A DNA stretch of 64,000 bases, taken from the NCBI GenBank assembly GCA_013399305.1, contig VXAI01000380.1, positions 180,841-244,840 of the forward strand. Direction: 5' to 3'. Positions 1 through 48,900 of this stretch are shown here, piece by piece; within the stretch, counting starts at the first letter, position 1; the number at the start of each line of letters is the position of its first letter. The notes under the pieces are model-generated. The model worked only from the letters and a program-made list of their open reading frames with translations, was not told where the DNA came from and did not search any database. The DNA is from Rostratula benghalensis. Lineage: Eukaryota; Chordata; Aves; Charadriiformes; Rostratulidae. The translations under genes were made by a program, and so were the position numbers.

Positions 1-3000
1 TTTTGCCCGAGGCAGCTCCTGCTGAGTTTCTGCCTGAAGAGCTGCAGCCTTGGCCCAGAGACAGACGTTTTAGGCCTGTGCCAGGGACTAGCTCTTGCCA
101 GGAGTCATCTCTGTGTGAGGTGGTTCTTGGAGTTCAGAATGACACGCTCACGCATTGCCTCTCTTCCCCCTTCTCCACTTAGAGGACTATATGGATATTG
201 TTGGTCCATTATGTTGTGCGTTACTCCACCAGTAACCTCAACAGCTTTACTCTGACTGCTTTTTGGAGAACAGGCTGCCCAGACCCAGTTCAAAAATGGT
301 AAACCAACCCCCCCTCAAAAACTTAGAATAAATTCAACATGGTGGTGTTTGTTTCATGTTTTTAATTTAAAAAATTTAAATTCTGATAAATGTCAACTCT
401 TTCACAGTACTAGAGATAATTTACCTTCATTTGCAGTTAATGTCTCTCTGGAAGGTAAACACGGTTTCTGCAACAAAATAGAAGGAAACCAAATATGAAA
501 TGGCATGTCACTTATACGAAGATAAACATTCACTTTTTAAGTAGTTTACATTTAGAATTGACAGCACCCTTGGTGGATTAGGAGGTAGGAATATGGCCAT
601 TCAGTATGAGCCTCTATTTGTATGAGCTTGGGATTTTGCAAAGTAGATTTGGAAGGAATCCCAGTTTGTGTATATAAACAGATGGACAAAAGTAAAACCT
701 AGGATGTGTGCCTTTTTCTTTCTTTAAATGTGAATATTGTATTTGTCAAGCTATGTTTACAAATGTCTAAATACATTTACTAAAAGCTAAACTGTCGGTT
801 TAGCTCAGAGTAAAAACTCAACCAACCGAGTTTATTATTATTATTTTTATTTTGAAACAATGGTAATAAACTGTCAGTTTCAAAAACATTTTTCAAGTGT
901 ATTTCTTTGAAAATTTCAACCAGTTCTCTCACTTTATCCCACAGGAGGTTTTGGGATATTTTTTCTAATGATGAAATAGTTACAGAAAAAACTGACATAT
1001 TCTTGTCAAATCCTCCATCTTCCTTGAGCTATCACTCTTAAAATAAATCTGTGTTCCCCATAGGCAGCCCTGTGTATTTCAGGTAGTAGTTCTGCATGGC
1101 TTGTGTTCCCATGTATTTCGCATTTTGTTTAGTTCTTTGACTATTTATTGTCACACCCTGGAGTATTTAATCCAAACCTCCCTTTAAATCAAAATATTTT
1201 TCTACTTGAGTTTTCTCACTGCTGCTTAGTTCTTATAACTATACTCAAATATTTCCTTCCTTTAGTACCCTTTCCCTATTCTTTTTATGCATATGTTGTA
1301 CCCAAACTCACGATAAAATTAAGTTTTACAATACTTTAAAAATCACCTGTAGAATTATCGATTATGCAATTACAAGTGAACTTACTGGTGAATTTATTGC
1401 ACTAGAAGTTTTCTTTCTGCAGATTGGAGCAAAAAGGAAAAAATAGTTTGGTTACTTATCAGATATATTAATTCCTTTAGCAACTAAGCATCTGGTTCAC
1501 TGATTCCCAGGATATTTCTGGCCAAGATGGGATGCCTCTCCTTACTGCATAGTTGTAGCAGTTACAGAATAAATAAGTAAATAAGAATAAAAATAGAATA
1601 AGGGTATCAGATGTAATGTGGGCACTCAGGAAAGGTACTTATGGTATGCAAGAAAGCTACACTCTTCTTCAACGCTTCAGATAACAGCTTTGGTGGGGTA
1701 GAAGAGTTTGACTGAAAGCTGTATCTTTCTGCATTTATAGGCATGCACATGCTATTGCTGCAGTACGTGACTAAATCAATTAAGGCCACAAAGGTGATCC
1801 GAGGGCTGGAGCACCTCTGCTATGAAGACAGGGCGAGAGAGTTGGGTTTGTTCAGTCTGGAGAAGAAAGAGAGGGCTCCAGGGAGAACTTATAATGGCCT
1901 TCCAGTACCTGAAGGGGGCCACAGGAGAGATGAGGACAGACTTTGTCAGGGAGTGGAGCCATAGGGTGAGGGGTAATGGTTTTAAATTGAAAGAGAGGAG
2001 ATTTAGATGAGATACCAGAAAGAAGTTCTTTGCTGTGAGGGTGGTGAGGCACTGGAAGAGGTTGCCCAGAGAAGCTGTGGCTGCCCCATCCCTGGAGGGG
2101 TTCAAGGCCAGGCTGGATGGGGCTTGGAGCAGCCTGGTCTGGTGGGAGGTGTCCCTGCCCAGGGCAGGGGGGTTGGGACTGGATGGGCTTTAAGGTCCCT
2201 TCCAACTCTAATCATTCTATGATTCTATGATCAAGCATGCCAGCCAGCATCTACCAGGCAGCAAAGGGCAACACCACTGCAGATATAACAAAAAAATAGC
2301 TTGCCTTTTATGTAGTCAGGGTATCTTTCATGAACACCAATAAAAATTACTCCAGAATTCTGATTGCCGTAAGCAAGGACAGGAGTTAGCTCCTAGTACA
2401 CCTAGTAATTACCCCCATCCCTATGAAAGATGTAGTTTTATTATTTTTTACTCACAGGCCTCTTGGTAACGGAGATGGAACTGCTCCAGTGGGAAATACA
2501 GAATCTTGTCTGTTACTGAAGCTATGATCTAGAGATGCAAACAACTTACTTAGTATGCAGTATTAGTTGCATCTGAACAGAGGGGTTTTCCTCTCTGCCA
2601 CTTCAGCGTTAATGTGATAAAAGTAAAAAAAATATCCATTGTTTTTATTTTTGTCATGATGTTTGCACCCTGATTATACTACAGAACAGTTCAGTATCAT
2701 TTCTTGTGTATTGTTGACTGATCGAGATAAAATTCATGTGCACACACTCCAATATGTGCTATGTTAAGGTACCAGTAACATTGAAAACAAATCCCTCTCA
2801 TATCACCATGTGTTCAGTACAGAATACTTACTGTCATCATTATTTTTTTCTTCATGATCCTATAATAGAAAAATACATTAGAATTGATAAGAAGCACTTA
2901 AATACGGAATTATTAAATAGGAAATGCATAAATAGTCTGATCTTGGTAATGTTTAAAGAAATATTTGTACAGAATGCACAAAATATCCAGAATACTTTTC

Positions 3001-5157
3001 ATCAGCTTTTATGATTTGAGAAAATTCAGCAAATATCAATATAATTTCAAACATTTTAATAACCTTGGCATTGCTTACAGTATTGAGAAAATTGATCCTG
3101 AATTTTACAGTGAGACTTTTTGGCTCATGTTTCATTTCTGAGGAAGGCAGGAATTTTGCAGCAGACTTAAATATACTAGGAATCCATCTGCCACTGAACG
3201 GAGGACACTGAGTAGACTGTCTTCTCACCATGCTAGAATTGAAGCAATCCAACTCATTTTGTGGCTCCTTTTAGAGATGCTTTCTTTTGTCTGTCTTTCA
3301 GGGAATCAGACTCCCACACGGTAAGTACCTTTGAAAGAGGCGCCAGTTTCTTTTAGACCCATTTGTCCATCTTCATCCAGGAGGTTAGTAGCTTTTAACT
3401 AATGTTAATCACAAATGCATCCATTTTCTGGTTGGAGAGGTATAATCCATTATCCAACAGTTGAGGGAGTGAGATCTGGACAATTTTTTTCCCAGTCAGC
3501 TCTGGCCTTCAAGAGGAATCAGGGTTACAGTTCTGTTAACACATCTGTGTTAACAGACGAGTGCTGGCTGATGTTGAGAATGGATCACATGGGGATAGTT
3601 AACAGCCATTCCAGTTACTGTTTTGCTTTGTCAGTGTGCATAGTTAGGAATGGAAAGGCACAGCACTAGACAAGCGTCATGCTCATTACCGCGTTTTTCT
3701 TTAAAACTTCAACGGCTGGCCACTTTCACAACAAGCAGAGATGCCAAAATAGCGACTACACTGGGTAAATTCTTTTCTAGGCTGGCTCTTGTGCCAGACT
3801 GAGTAACTGCAAGTAACGAGGAGGTGAACGCACCCCCGTACAGTTAAGCATTCACCTGGGAGCTCCATCCTTGGTGCTGTAACTACTTCAGTGTGTGGTC
3901 CCAGCAAAAAAATAATCTCTCGATTCTCTGCAAAGTTAGGATGATACCTGTCTCAGAGGTGAGCTCTGAGAATGAATTAATGGAGAGGTTTCTACTGCAA
4001 TATATGGCATTTCAGCCTGTTCTGAAATGGGAATATTCTTCGTGCTGATCAGAGTGGAATTTCTGTCCAACATTCTCCCTGCAAAAGGATTTTTTTCCCT
4101 AATCTTAAATTGGTAAGAAAATCTGATAAATCAAACCATGTAGAGGTATGCAAGTCCCCATCCCCCCAAATACTTGGTATATCTAGAAATTTAAGGATTA
4201 GAAGTAAGACTGTAAGATGTTCTTACACTGCCTGCATTATGTTACCACAACACCTAATGCTGTGGTATGACCCCAAATTCCTAATTGTAAGCATCTAACA
4301 TCTTGGGGTAGTTGTTGGCAGACCAATTCTTGCTTAGGGACAATCCAGCGCACTGAAAGAGAGTTTGATGCCACATAGCTTTTGGCACAGGTACTGATGT
4401 GCTTACTGTCAACCCTGCTTCTTTGTAGTTTGTTCCTCATGCACACCGTCTCTTGGTGCTGGCACAACTGTTAGTCAAGCTATGGTGCAGAGCAATTTAT
4501 AGACATAACCTGGCTGAAAAAGAACCTTTTATGCGTTTGCTTTTGGCCGTTTGCTGCAGGTAGACAAGTTTCCAAGTAGTTTGGTTCAGTAAGCCTTTGT
4601 TCCAGCACAGTGGAAGGGACAGACTGGAGGCAAGAGCAAAGGAAGAAGAGGAATGACTTAAACACAGCCTTAGGAACACAGAGCTTGTAATTACTCCTTC
4701 ATGGACTGCGTGTTCTAGTGGTAACAGTTACTTAGACTATCCAGTCTGACATTTTAGAAGCATTCCATTTTTAGAAAGTATTAATCATTCATTATCCAAG
4801 AGGAATGAGGCTCAAGGAAGGTGCCTTAGATTGGACAAAATGGCTCATTGTTACTGAAAGTAAGGTTCCTGGAGTCCAACTGGTATTTTTTAGCAGAAGA
4901 AATTATTTTTGTGGACCAGACATACATCCCTTAAAACATTCAAAATTTTTTTCTTGGATCAATACAGAGGTCCAATGCACCTCTTGTCCAAAAGATTAAT
5001 AGCCACAATCACAATATTAGATCAATCTGACATTCAGAGTAATCCTCTTCTGTTATTTAATCCAGATAATAAAAAGTATCCATCTATTTATATATATAAA
5101 ACACAGAACGGCCAAAGTTTAACACATTCTTTTATCGTGGCACATTAAATTACTCAC
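1..5157 (-). other. BLNK: BLNK intron 10 (partial), no firm exon
   Basis: Sequence downstream of the last supported BLNK exon. Apart from the CR1 fragment at 1,788-2,232 it is AT-rich and without recognisable coding homology. Weak exon-like patterns at 2832-2859 and 425-447 (minus) and 3302-3320 (plus) do not splice in frame to exon 10. No part of the BLNK SH2 domain was recognised in any minus-strand frame. Confidence 0.6.
1788..2232 (+). mobile_element. CR1 LINE 3' fragment
   Basis: About 445 bases of the CR1 3' end in plus orientation, antisense to BLNK. It starts at GTGATCCGAGGGCTGGAGCA (remnant of the ORF2 C-terminus), continues through the GGAAGAGGTTGCCCAGAGAAG segment and closes with CCTTCCAACTCTAATCATTC and repeated ATTCTATG. 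It is 5'-truncated, as is usual for CR1. No target-site duplication is evident. Confidence 0.93.
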
Positions 5158-41803
<36,646 letters not shown>

Positions 41804-41979
41804 GCTCCGCGCTGCTCCCGACCCGGCACCTGCCGCCGTGGCCGCTTCCTCCCTCCGGGTTGGGCTCGGCCCCCTTCTGCCCCGGCGGACACTGGTCCGC
41901 TGGGAACGCTCCGCGCCGTGAAATCACGGCAGCGCCGCTGCGCTCAAGCCTCTCTCCCGCCTTCCCGCAGGCGCTAGAA

Positions 41980-42030
41980 GCGGCCCCGCCCGGCCCGGCC
42001 CCGGCCCCGGCCCCGGCCCCGGCCCAGCCC
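41980..42030. repeat. GGCCCC/GGGGCC hexanucleotide repeat
   Basis: About four uninterrupted CCGGCC-type units (GGGGCC on the BLNK sense strand) follow a few imperfect CGGCC units, roughly 180-230 bases upstream of the BLNK ATG. G-runs of four separated by two C residues on the sense strand are compatible with G-quadruplex or hairpin formation. Assembly copy number in such tracts is often unreliable. Confidence 0.85.
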
Positions 42031-42250
42031 TTGAGGCGGCGCGCACAGGTGGAGGCGGAACCGGAGCCGGAGCCGACGAAATGGGAACGCCAGGCCTCCC
42101 TAACCAACTCCTCCCTTTCAGACCTCTTGGAACGCCCTGAAGGAAGGCGAGCGAGCAGCTCGGGTGCCCTGGTTTTACATGGGGTTAGGTAAGACCCAGT
42201 GGGCCCGCGGCTGCGGGACCGACGCGGGTCCTCGGCTCCATCTTTCTCCC

Positions 42251-43785
42251 TGCTCCTCTGAGCTTCCCAGTGAAGGTGTACCAGGTAGCAGCAACATACT
42301 GCCCTGGGAACTTTTCGATTCCTTGGGGCACTCCAGCAATACCAGAGGAAATCACCCTGTTGTCCCCATACTTTTAAATGTCACTGTCAAGGGGTGGGGG
42401 TGAGGAAATAATTCCTCACCCAATTAAACTAAGGCAGGAGCAAACACAGATCCTTCCAGGGGCTCACAGCAGTGCCATTCCCATCCAAGATGTAGGCAAC
42501 TGATCTGTGTATAATGGCTCTGGTATCTCTGAGTATCTTAGTCTTTGGCTCAACCATTTTTCCTCTTTATAGATGAACTTTATAGGAAGCTGGGTGTTTC
42601 TGAAGATATTAATGTTCAGCCTTCATTTTCAAATGCCAAATAATTTGAATCCTGCACCTTTGGAGGATGACTGTTGCTGTCTTTCTGTGCCTTTGTCTTG
42701 TCTGCAGGCTTAGTTTCTAAGATAAGGCTGCTTTAGGCAGGAAATCTAATAGTTCTTTTTTAAAAAACGCACATCTGCATCATATTGCTATGTTTTGATG
42801 AGTACACTAAGTTTTGAGGACACCCAAAGTTATTTCTTGTTGCCACTTAGGATAGATTTTCATGTGGATGTGTCTCCTCCCCAGACTGCACTGACTATAG
42901 CGGCCAGTTTCCTGATTAGTGCAGATGACTGTGGGGAAACAGTTTGCCATGAGATTTGTGTCTTTGATAACAGATTGCTCTGATCTTGGCATGGCTGATG
43001 TTTTTGATCTCTGAGCTTTTGACATGGAAATCACTGGTTATTTGCATGTAGTATTTCTTCAGGGAGAGCCCATAATGAGCAAATTCCCTTTTTGGGATAT
43101 CTTAAAGTTTGTGGGTTTTAAGGAATAAAGGAATAACATAATAATGTTGAAAGTCATTTAGTGCACAAATCTGTGGAATTCCATCCTGCATTGTATCTGA
43201 TCTTGAACACTATGCCTTTGCAAATTTAATCCCTCAAGAGTTATTTTGAAAATTAAATTAATTTTGCAATAGTTAAAATGAACGCTCTGGCAGTGTGAAG
43301 AAAAAGGTATAAATAGATTGGAGAGTTTTGCTTATATAATCTTGCTGCTATATCTAAACATGTATCAGAGTATGGGATTTGCTCAGTAGGCTCATGCAGT
43401 GGATTTTTTTAGGCAACAACTGCCTCTTGCCTGACTGTCACAGGAATCCCACACCATTTCCCTTTGAGATCTCTGCTGGCAGCCTGTTGTTCCCACTGCC
43501 GTGCTGGTTTTGCCTTGTTTCTTCCCGACTCAACAGTTTACAGGTTTCATTTTAATGCTCTGAAGTGCCGGGTGTAGGCAGCTTCCATGCCTGTCCTCGA
43601 AGCGCTTTCACCTCACTGCTCCTGGCAAGGAGCTGCTGCTGCTGCCTCATGCTCAGGGCAGTCCCCGAGTCCCCTGTGCTCAGGGCTTGGTGACAGTGCA
43701 GCTCACGCAGGATCTGTCATCCCTGTGACCTGCTGGCCCAAGGGTTTGTGTAGCTGTGCAGTGAAATGGACCGGGGAAGGCGTCT
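42251..43785. other. Upstream flank of BLNK, no gene recognised
   Basis: 1.5 kb of mixed composition. A donor-like AG/GTAAGA on the plus strand at 42,187-42,192 sits at its left edge; otherwise nothing is recognised. Confidence 0.5.
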
Positions 43786-45900
43786 GTGACAAACAATCTA
43801 GCAAAGAGTCACAAGACGGGGGGTTTTAGCTGGATCAGTTCCTGGGGTGGACAGGTATTTGTTAGGGTGCAGCGCAAGGCGGGAGGAATTGGGTATGTGA
43901 CTGCTTTTACTGGTACTACCACCAAGACTACTCCTACGAAAGTCAATGTGGCACAAGACTTGTTCATGAGATTTTGTGGCATCTGCTGTGGGGCCTGTCC
44001 ACTGGTCATACCTCAGCCTGCCGATTCCTCCACGGACACACACGGCCCAATATACAGCCCCACTTTGCTTCAATATCTATAAGCAGTTTGTAGCCAAAAA
44101 ACCCCAAAGCTTTTCCTACTCCATCAGGGCTTGTTTTAACCTGTTTGGGAAAGCACTACAGGGAAAAGATGTAAATGCTTGTCCGCACAGGCCTGGCCCT
44201 TGGGATGCTTACATGGGCATATTTGACTTCCCTTTATATCCACTCCTACCAAACCAGACTAACAGACTTCTTGGGGAGAAGGGGTCTTGGCCTAGAATTA
44301 GCAGAGGTCACTAGTACCAGGTAATGTGGCCTAGGCTGTCTGTCATTGCTCATGCAGAACATAGGTAAAGAACAAATTAGCCCCTTCCTCCCCAAGAAGC
44401 ATGTACAGGACCCAGTATCCCACAGATATCATAAATCCAAGGCATCTGAGACAGTGGTTTCTCCTACCCACCTTGGACTATGCTGTACCTGGGAAACCAA
44501 TGGAGAATTAAGTGCAGGCAAAGTCCTGAAATTAAGGGAAGGAAGCCACCCACTCCCAAAGAAGCCTTTCTAGTTAAAGTGAAATTCCTTCTTTTCCCTA
44601 TTTTAAATGTGTATATACATCAAAACCATGTGGATCTAAACAGCGTAGCCTCACCAGAAAATGACTACAGCCTACTTAGCTCTTTCTGGTCTGCCTCCAA
44701 ATCTGCCTATCTGGCCACCTACCTATGATGTTGAAATGCTACATGATAGGAAAACCACTAGAGAAAAACCTTAAATTAAAACATGCCCAGTCCCCTCCAA
44801 ACAGCCCTAGGCCTCTTCTTTTGCCTAGCAGGTGGTTTCGGAGTCCAAACGTCTGACCCATACTGGGACCAATCCAGTCTGTGGTCAAGGGGGATTTTGT
44901 GTAGTCCATATGAAGAGGACAAGCCACGGCAGCTGGCAAAGAGGACACCCCAAACCCACTCCAGGGATGGGGCAGGTGGGTGGCAGCAGTTCCTCCATCC
45001 CTCCAGCAAAGTGTGTCTCTGGGGCCCCAGCTGGAGCAGGGGAAACAAGGACACACCAACCCATACGAGGAAACACCCTGCTTTCCTCTTCAGGAGCCCT
45101 GGGAGGGCCTGGAGGTGGTGGCAGGTTTGAGCCACACAGCAAACATAATGTCATGCTATTTTTGTATTTGCAACCCCAGCAACTGCCCCACTTTGACCTA
45201 ATGCGCTCATTTGGAGAATGCCAAAGAGGAACTAGGATTTGTTTTACCATGTGGGTAGCATTTGGTTAACGTGAAACCTCTGCTCCACAGCCATGACTGC
45301 CCTTTTTGGCAGAGGGATTTGTTTTGAGGGATGCCTGTGCCACCTCCCTGCTGCCTGGCACATCTGGGGCCAATGGGGATAGGCATGGCCACCAGCCTGC
45401 AAGCGTTGCTGCCTGCTGAGACATGGCCTGGCAGCCTGGACCAACCTGCGCTGCCCAGCTGAGGTGAGGGACAGGTCCCAGGGGTGTGGGGCATAACGAT
45501 GTCTCAGGAGAATATATCTTGGTGTCTTGGATGAGGATTTTTGCAGAGGTGTTCTCATGGTACTGGTTTTATGGAGCATCATTATGCAGGCCCTTTACCT
45601 AAATGGTATTTTCTTATCTGATGTTTTAAGAACCCTTATTGGTGTGGGCTCTGCCATTTTTGTGATGATGTAGATAGTCGCTAATTTTATTTTCCTGTGT
45701 ATGGTTACAAAAGATGCAGGATAAGTTCCTGGTACCATTACTTAACACAGGTAATGTGGGAATTGCCAGTAAATTGGTTTGGCAGGATGGTTCACAGAAT
45801 AGGCATGCTTTTTTATTTTTGTTTTTGATGCTCAAAATGCCATTGAAATTTTGGAAAAGACCTTCTAAATGCTTGTACAGATTTTCTAAAGGTCACTAAT
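43786..45900 (+). other. GC-richer, stop-interrupted coding-like tract of unknown origin
   Basis: Open stretches at 43,976-44,314, 44,480-44,728 and 44,783-45,130 lie in one and the same plus-strand frame and are separated only by scattered stops; 43,786-44,082 is open in another frame. The translation is rich in Cys, Trp and Pro. This pattern suggests old decayed coding sequence, conceivably from a retroviral gene, but no diagnostic motif was recognised and no LTR was seen next to it. Chance open frames in a GC-rich block remain possible. Confidence 0.25.
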
Positions 45901-48900
45901 GGTTGCAACATTATTTCTTCATCACTGCAAGTGTTGTGCCTTAGTCTGGGTTTGTCTCTCTCCCCTTCTCCCAGTACAACCATGTAAATCTCCGTTTATG
46001 TTAATAAATAAGAAGATTTAAAAAAGCAACTTCTTTATCTTGTATGTTCAGAAATGAAAATTATTTTTTACCTCTTCTGCTATTTCCTGCTGTTCATTTC
46101 TCACTGGCTCATTCCTTGTACGTGCTGCCTCATGCTGGTGGCGTGCTCTGGTTTCTGTTCAAGAGCTGTGAGGTCACTGAGGCATGGTCAAAACCAGATT
46201 TAGTGGAACAAGCTCTGTCCGAGACTATGAGTATCCTGTCTTCACTTGGTCAAAAATTGCTGTAAATTGCCTGAGATTTTCTGTTTGCTCAGCTCTCTAG
46301 TTTTCTGTCCCCCATTGTTAAGGTCATTTATCATATAACTTTGCTTCCCTGAGTAGACAGAAAATTCCTGTAGCATAGAAACAAGGGATTGGAAGACGTG
46401 TCTGAAGCATTTTAGTCCTTGGTAAGTGATGTTCCTAGGCCAGAACAAGCATCTTCATACAGACCCAGTCGCAGAGAAACCATTAGGCAAAACCTCTGAC
46501 TCCTTTGCTGATTGCTTTTTCTGATTTCCACTGAAATTGATGCTCTCTAGTTTAATACATTCTAGTATGTGGTTTTTATGCTGATTTTGGGTTTGTCAGG
46601 GATTCCTATCGAAGCTACTAATATCACTGATATTCATAATACAATGTTAAATGTTATATAAAATATCAGCTGTGCAGGGAAGAGTGTACAAGTCCAAGGC
46701 AGTGTATAGTACAGCCTTGGCTCTCCGTGGCCATTTTTGAATTTCTAGGATTTCACATAGTTGAAAAAAACCCCAGAGAATTGTAAGCTGTGTCATGTAG
46801 CATAAACATGTAGCAATGAGAAAGTGAATAAAAAGAACTGCAAATAGATTAGTTTAAAACATCAATTTGAAGTAAATCTTTTTAATGTATATTTTTAGTG
46901 CTTTGAGGAGACAGTGCTGCATCAAAGGATCTCAATAAGCTATGCATGACTATTTCAAGAGGAAGATATTTTTTAAAGATTACTTTAATGCCCATAGATA
47001 CAGTCTAGTGCCTTCAATGTAATAAAACAGCAGACAAACCTGAAGCAAGCAATCGGTTTGATAACCAAATTTCAATTTTATTAATCACGTGACTGTATAT
47101 GACTTATATTTTCCTCTCAGTCATGCTGGAAAACCCATTTCTTAACCCCTTCTCAATTAGCAAAATTTTGTCTCCAACATTAATAGACAAGATTGTGCCA
47201 AAATTTTTTCCTAGAAGTACTGAGGAGTCAAGAATGCAACTGTTCTTTATAAGAAAGAATTCTTCAGGTGGATTTCATATATAACCTATCTTGCCAAGTA
47301 GCTACTGTATTTTTTTCATGTTAATTTCAGCAATTCTGGGGAATGTGAGGAACCACAAGATATTGCTTGTTTTATGCTTTTAAAGACAGCTTTGTGAGCT
47401 TTAGCTTGGCTTTTCTCTCAGGAAGTCCTCAGAAAAGAGCAGCATTGTAAGCTCTCACAAGCAATATGTAAAATGATTGAAAATTCACTAAAAATGCCTG
47501 TCTGATTTTACTATCTTGAGCCTACATCTACATGCTGTCTTAAAATTTCTCTCAGACACTGATAAATGCTTCAAAGAAAGTATATATAACTGAGTAAAGG
47601 TCTCTATTTAAAATTTGAGTCTACTTGTTGAGCTCTGATTCCATGCTGCTGCTGGGGGAGCAGTGAAGCCGAGAGCTCCAACCACGGACACAAGGTGATG
47701 GGATTGCAGATGTAGCAGTCAGTAGCAGGAATTTGGCCTGGTCAGTCTGCGTTCACATGAAAGTCACTAAGCGATTGCTACAGTTCTGCTTTTCAAGGCT
47801 GTGGAACTTGAGTGAAAATAGCCCAAATTGAAACCACCTACATATGACAGGAGGACGTGCCAGCAATATGCCATGGGGATGAAGAGCTGAGGGGAAACAG
47901 AGGGTTTCAGCACTAGTCACATGCTGCCTGGGAAGGTTTTGTGCTTGATCATATGGGGCTGAATGCAAATTTGTGGGACTTGGTACCAGGCTAAAAAAGC
48001 ACTCTAACTCTATTGTTTAAAACCATGCCATTTTAGACATAGTTTTGTTTCCCCTTGATTTCCATTTTGGTTGATGCACTGCCTACTTACTGTTCAGTGC
48101 CCCATAGCTGATATTTTGAAACCATGAGTTTATGGAACATGATTACTCATGACATTCTCTGTATTTATTACTTACTGATTGCTATAAACAGGTGAAACAC
48201 TACTGCTTCATGTTTTAAGTGAAATATCTCTGTTTTTTCTATGCGTTGCTCTCAAATTCTCATTAACTATTCTATTTGAATGGACTTTTTTCTGTTTCCA
48301 CGATGCCGATAAACTGTTTTAAAGTAGAAAAAGGAAAACTTTTTACAGGAAAAGTTACATTTGGGCATTTAATTATGTCTGAGCAGATGAGAGGAAGGTA
48401 CTTTTTAGTCCCAAGGATCTATATATAATACTAATTTTCAGAAGCCGGAGTCTCCTCCCTGTGGGTCAAATGGCTCAGTGCCATGTTAATTTTGGAAGAC
48501 TCCTAGCAACTGCTGTAGAAATCTTAAAGCTTTGATATGTTACCAGTTTGGGTACTAAATGGTGTATTTGAAGTTGTTTATACAGTAATAATAGGAGGAG
48601 ATGCATTTGAAAATGTACTTCTAAATTTAATTGAATGGGAGCTGGGTTTGTCTTCAGGCTTACTGGAGGGAACGGGCTGTACGTGTAGACAGGTATTGCA
48701 GGATAGGCAAAGATATGAAAACAATAAATTTAGTAGGATTTTTCTCATGAAGGGGCTCGTGGGCAAACTAATTTTCGCACTTGTGGAGAAAATGTGTTTT
48801 ATTTCCCTGGGGACAAACCGGCTGTGTAAAAGCTGCACTTCTGCTTTTCAGTTTTACTGTCATCTGTTCCACATGCATACAGAAACACAAGATTTGCTCC

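Noticed and set aside
425..447. Exon-like 23-nt minus-strand segment between TACCTTCCAG and GTAAAT
   Set aside because: In the phase left by exon 10 it reads a stop, and no homology to BLNK is visible.
2953..3252. 99-codon minus-strand frame in intron 10
   Set aside because: AT-rich, no recognisable domain, and it does not connect in phase to BLNK exons.
3701..3907. Minus-strand open frame with acceptor-like TTACTTGCAG and donor-like CAG/GTGAAT
   Set aside because: The 21-nt exon has a poor pyrimidine tract, and the following frame matches neither the BLNK linker nor its SH2 domain.
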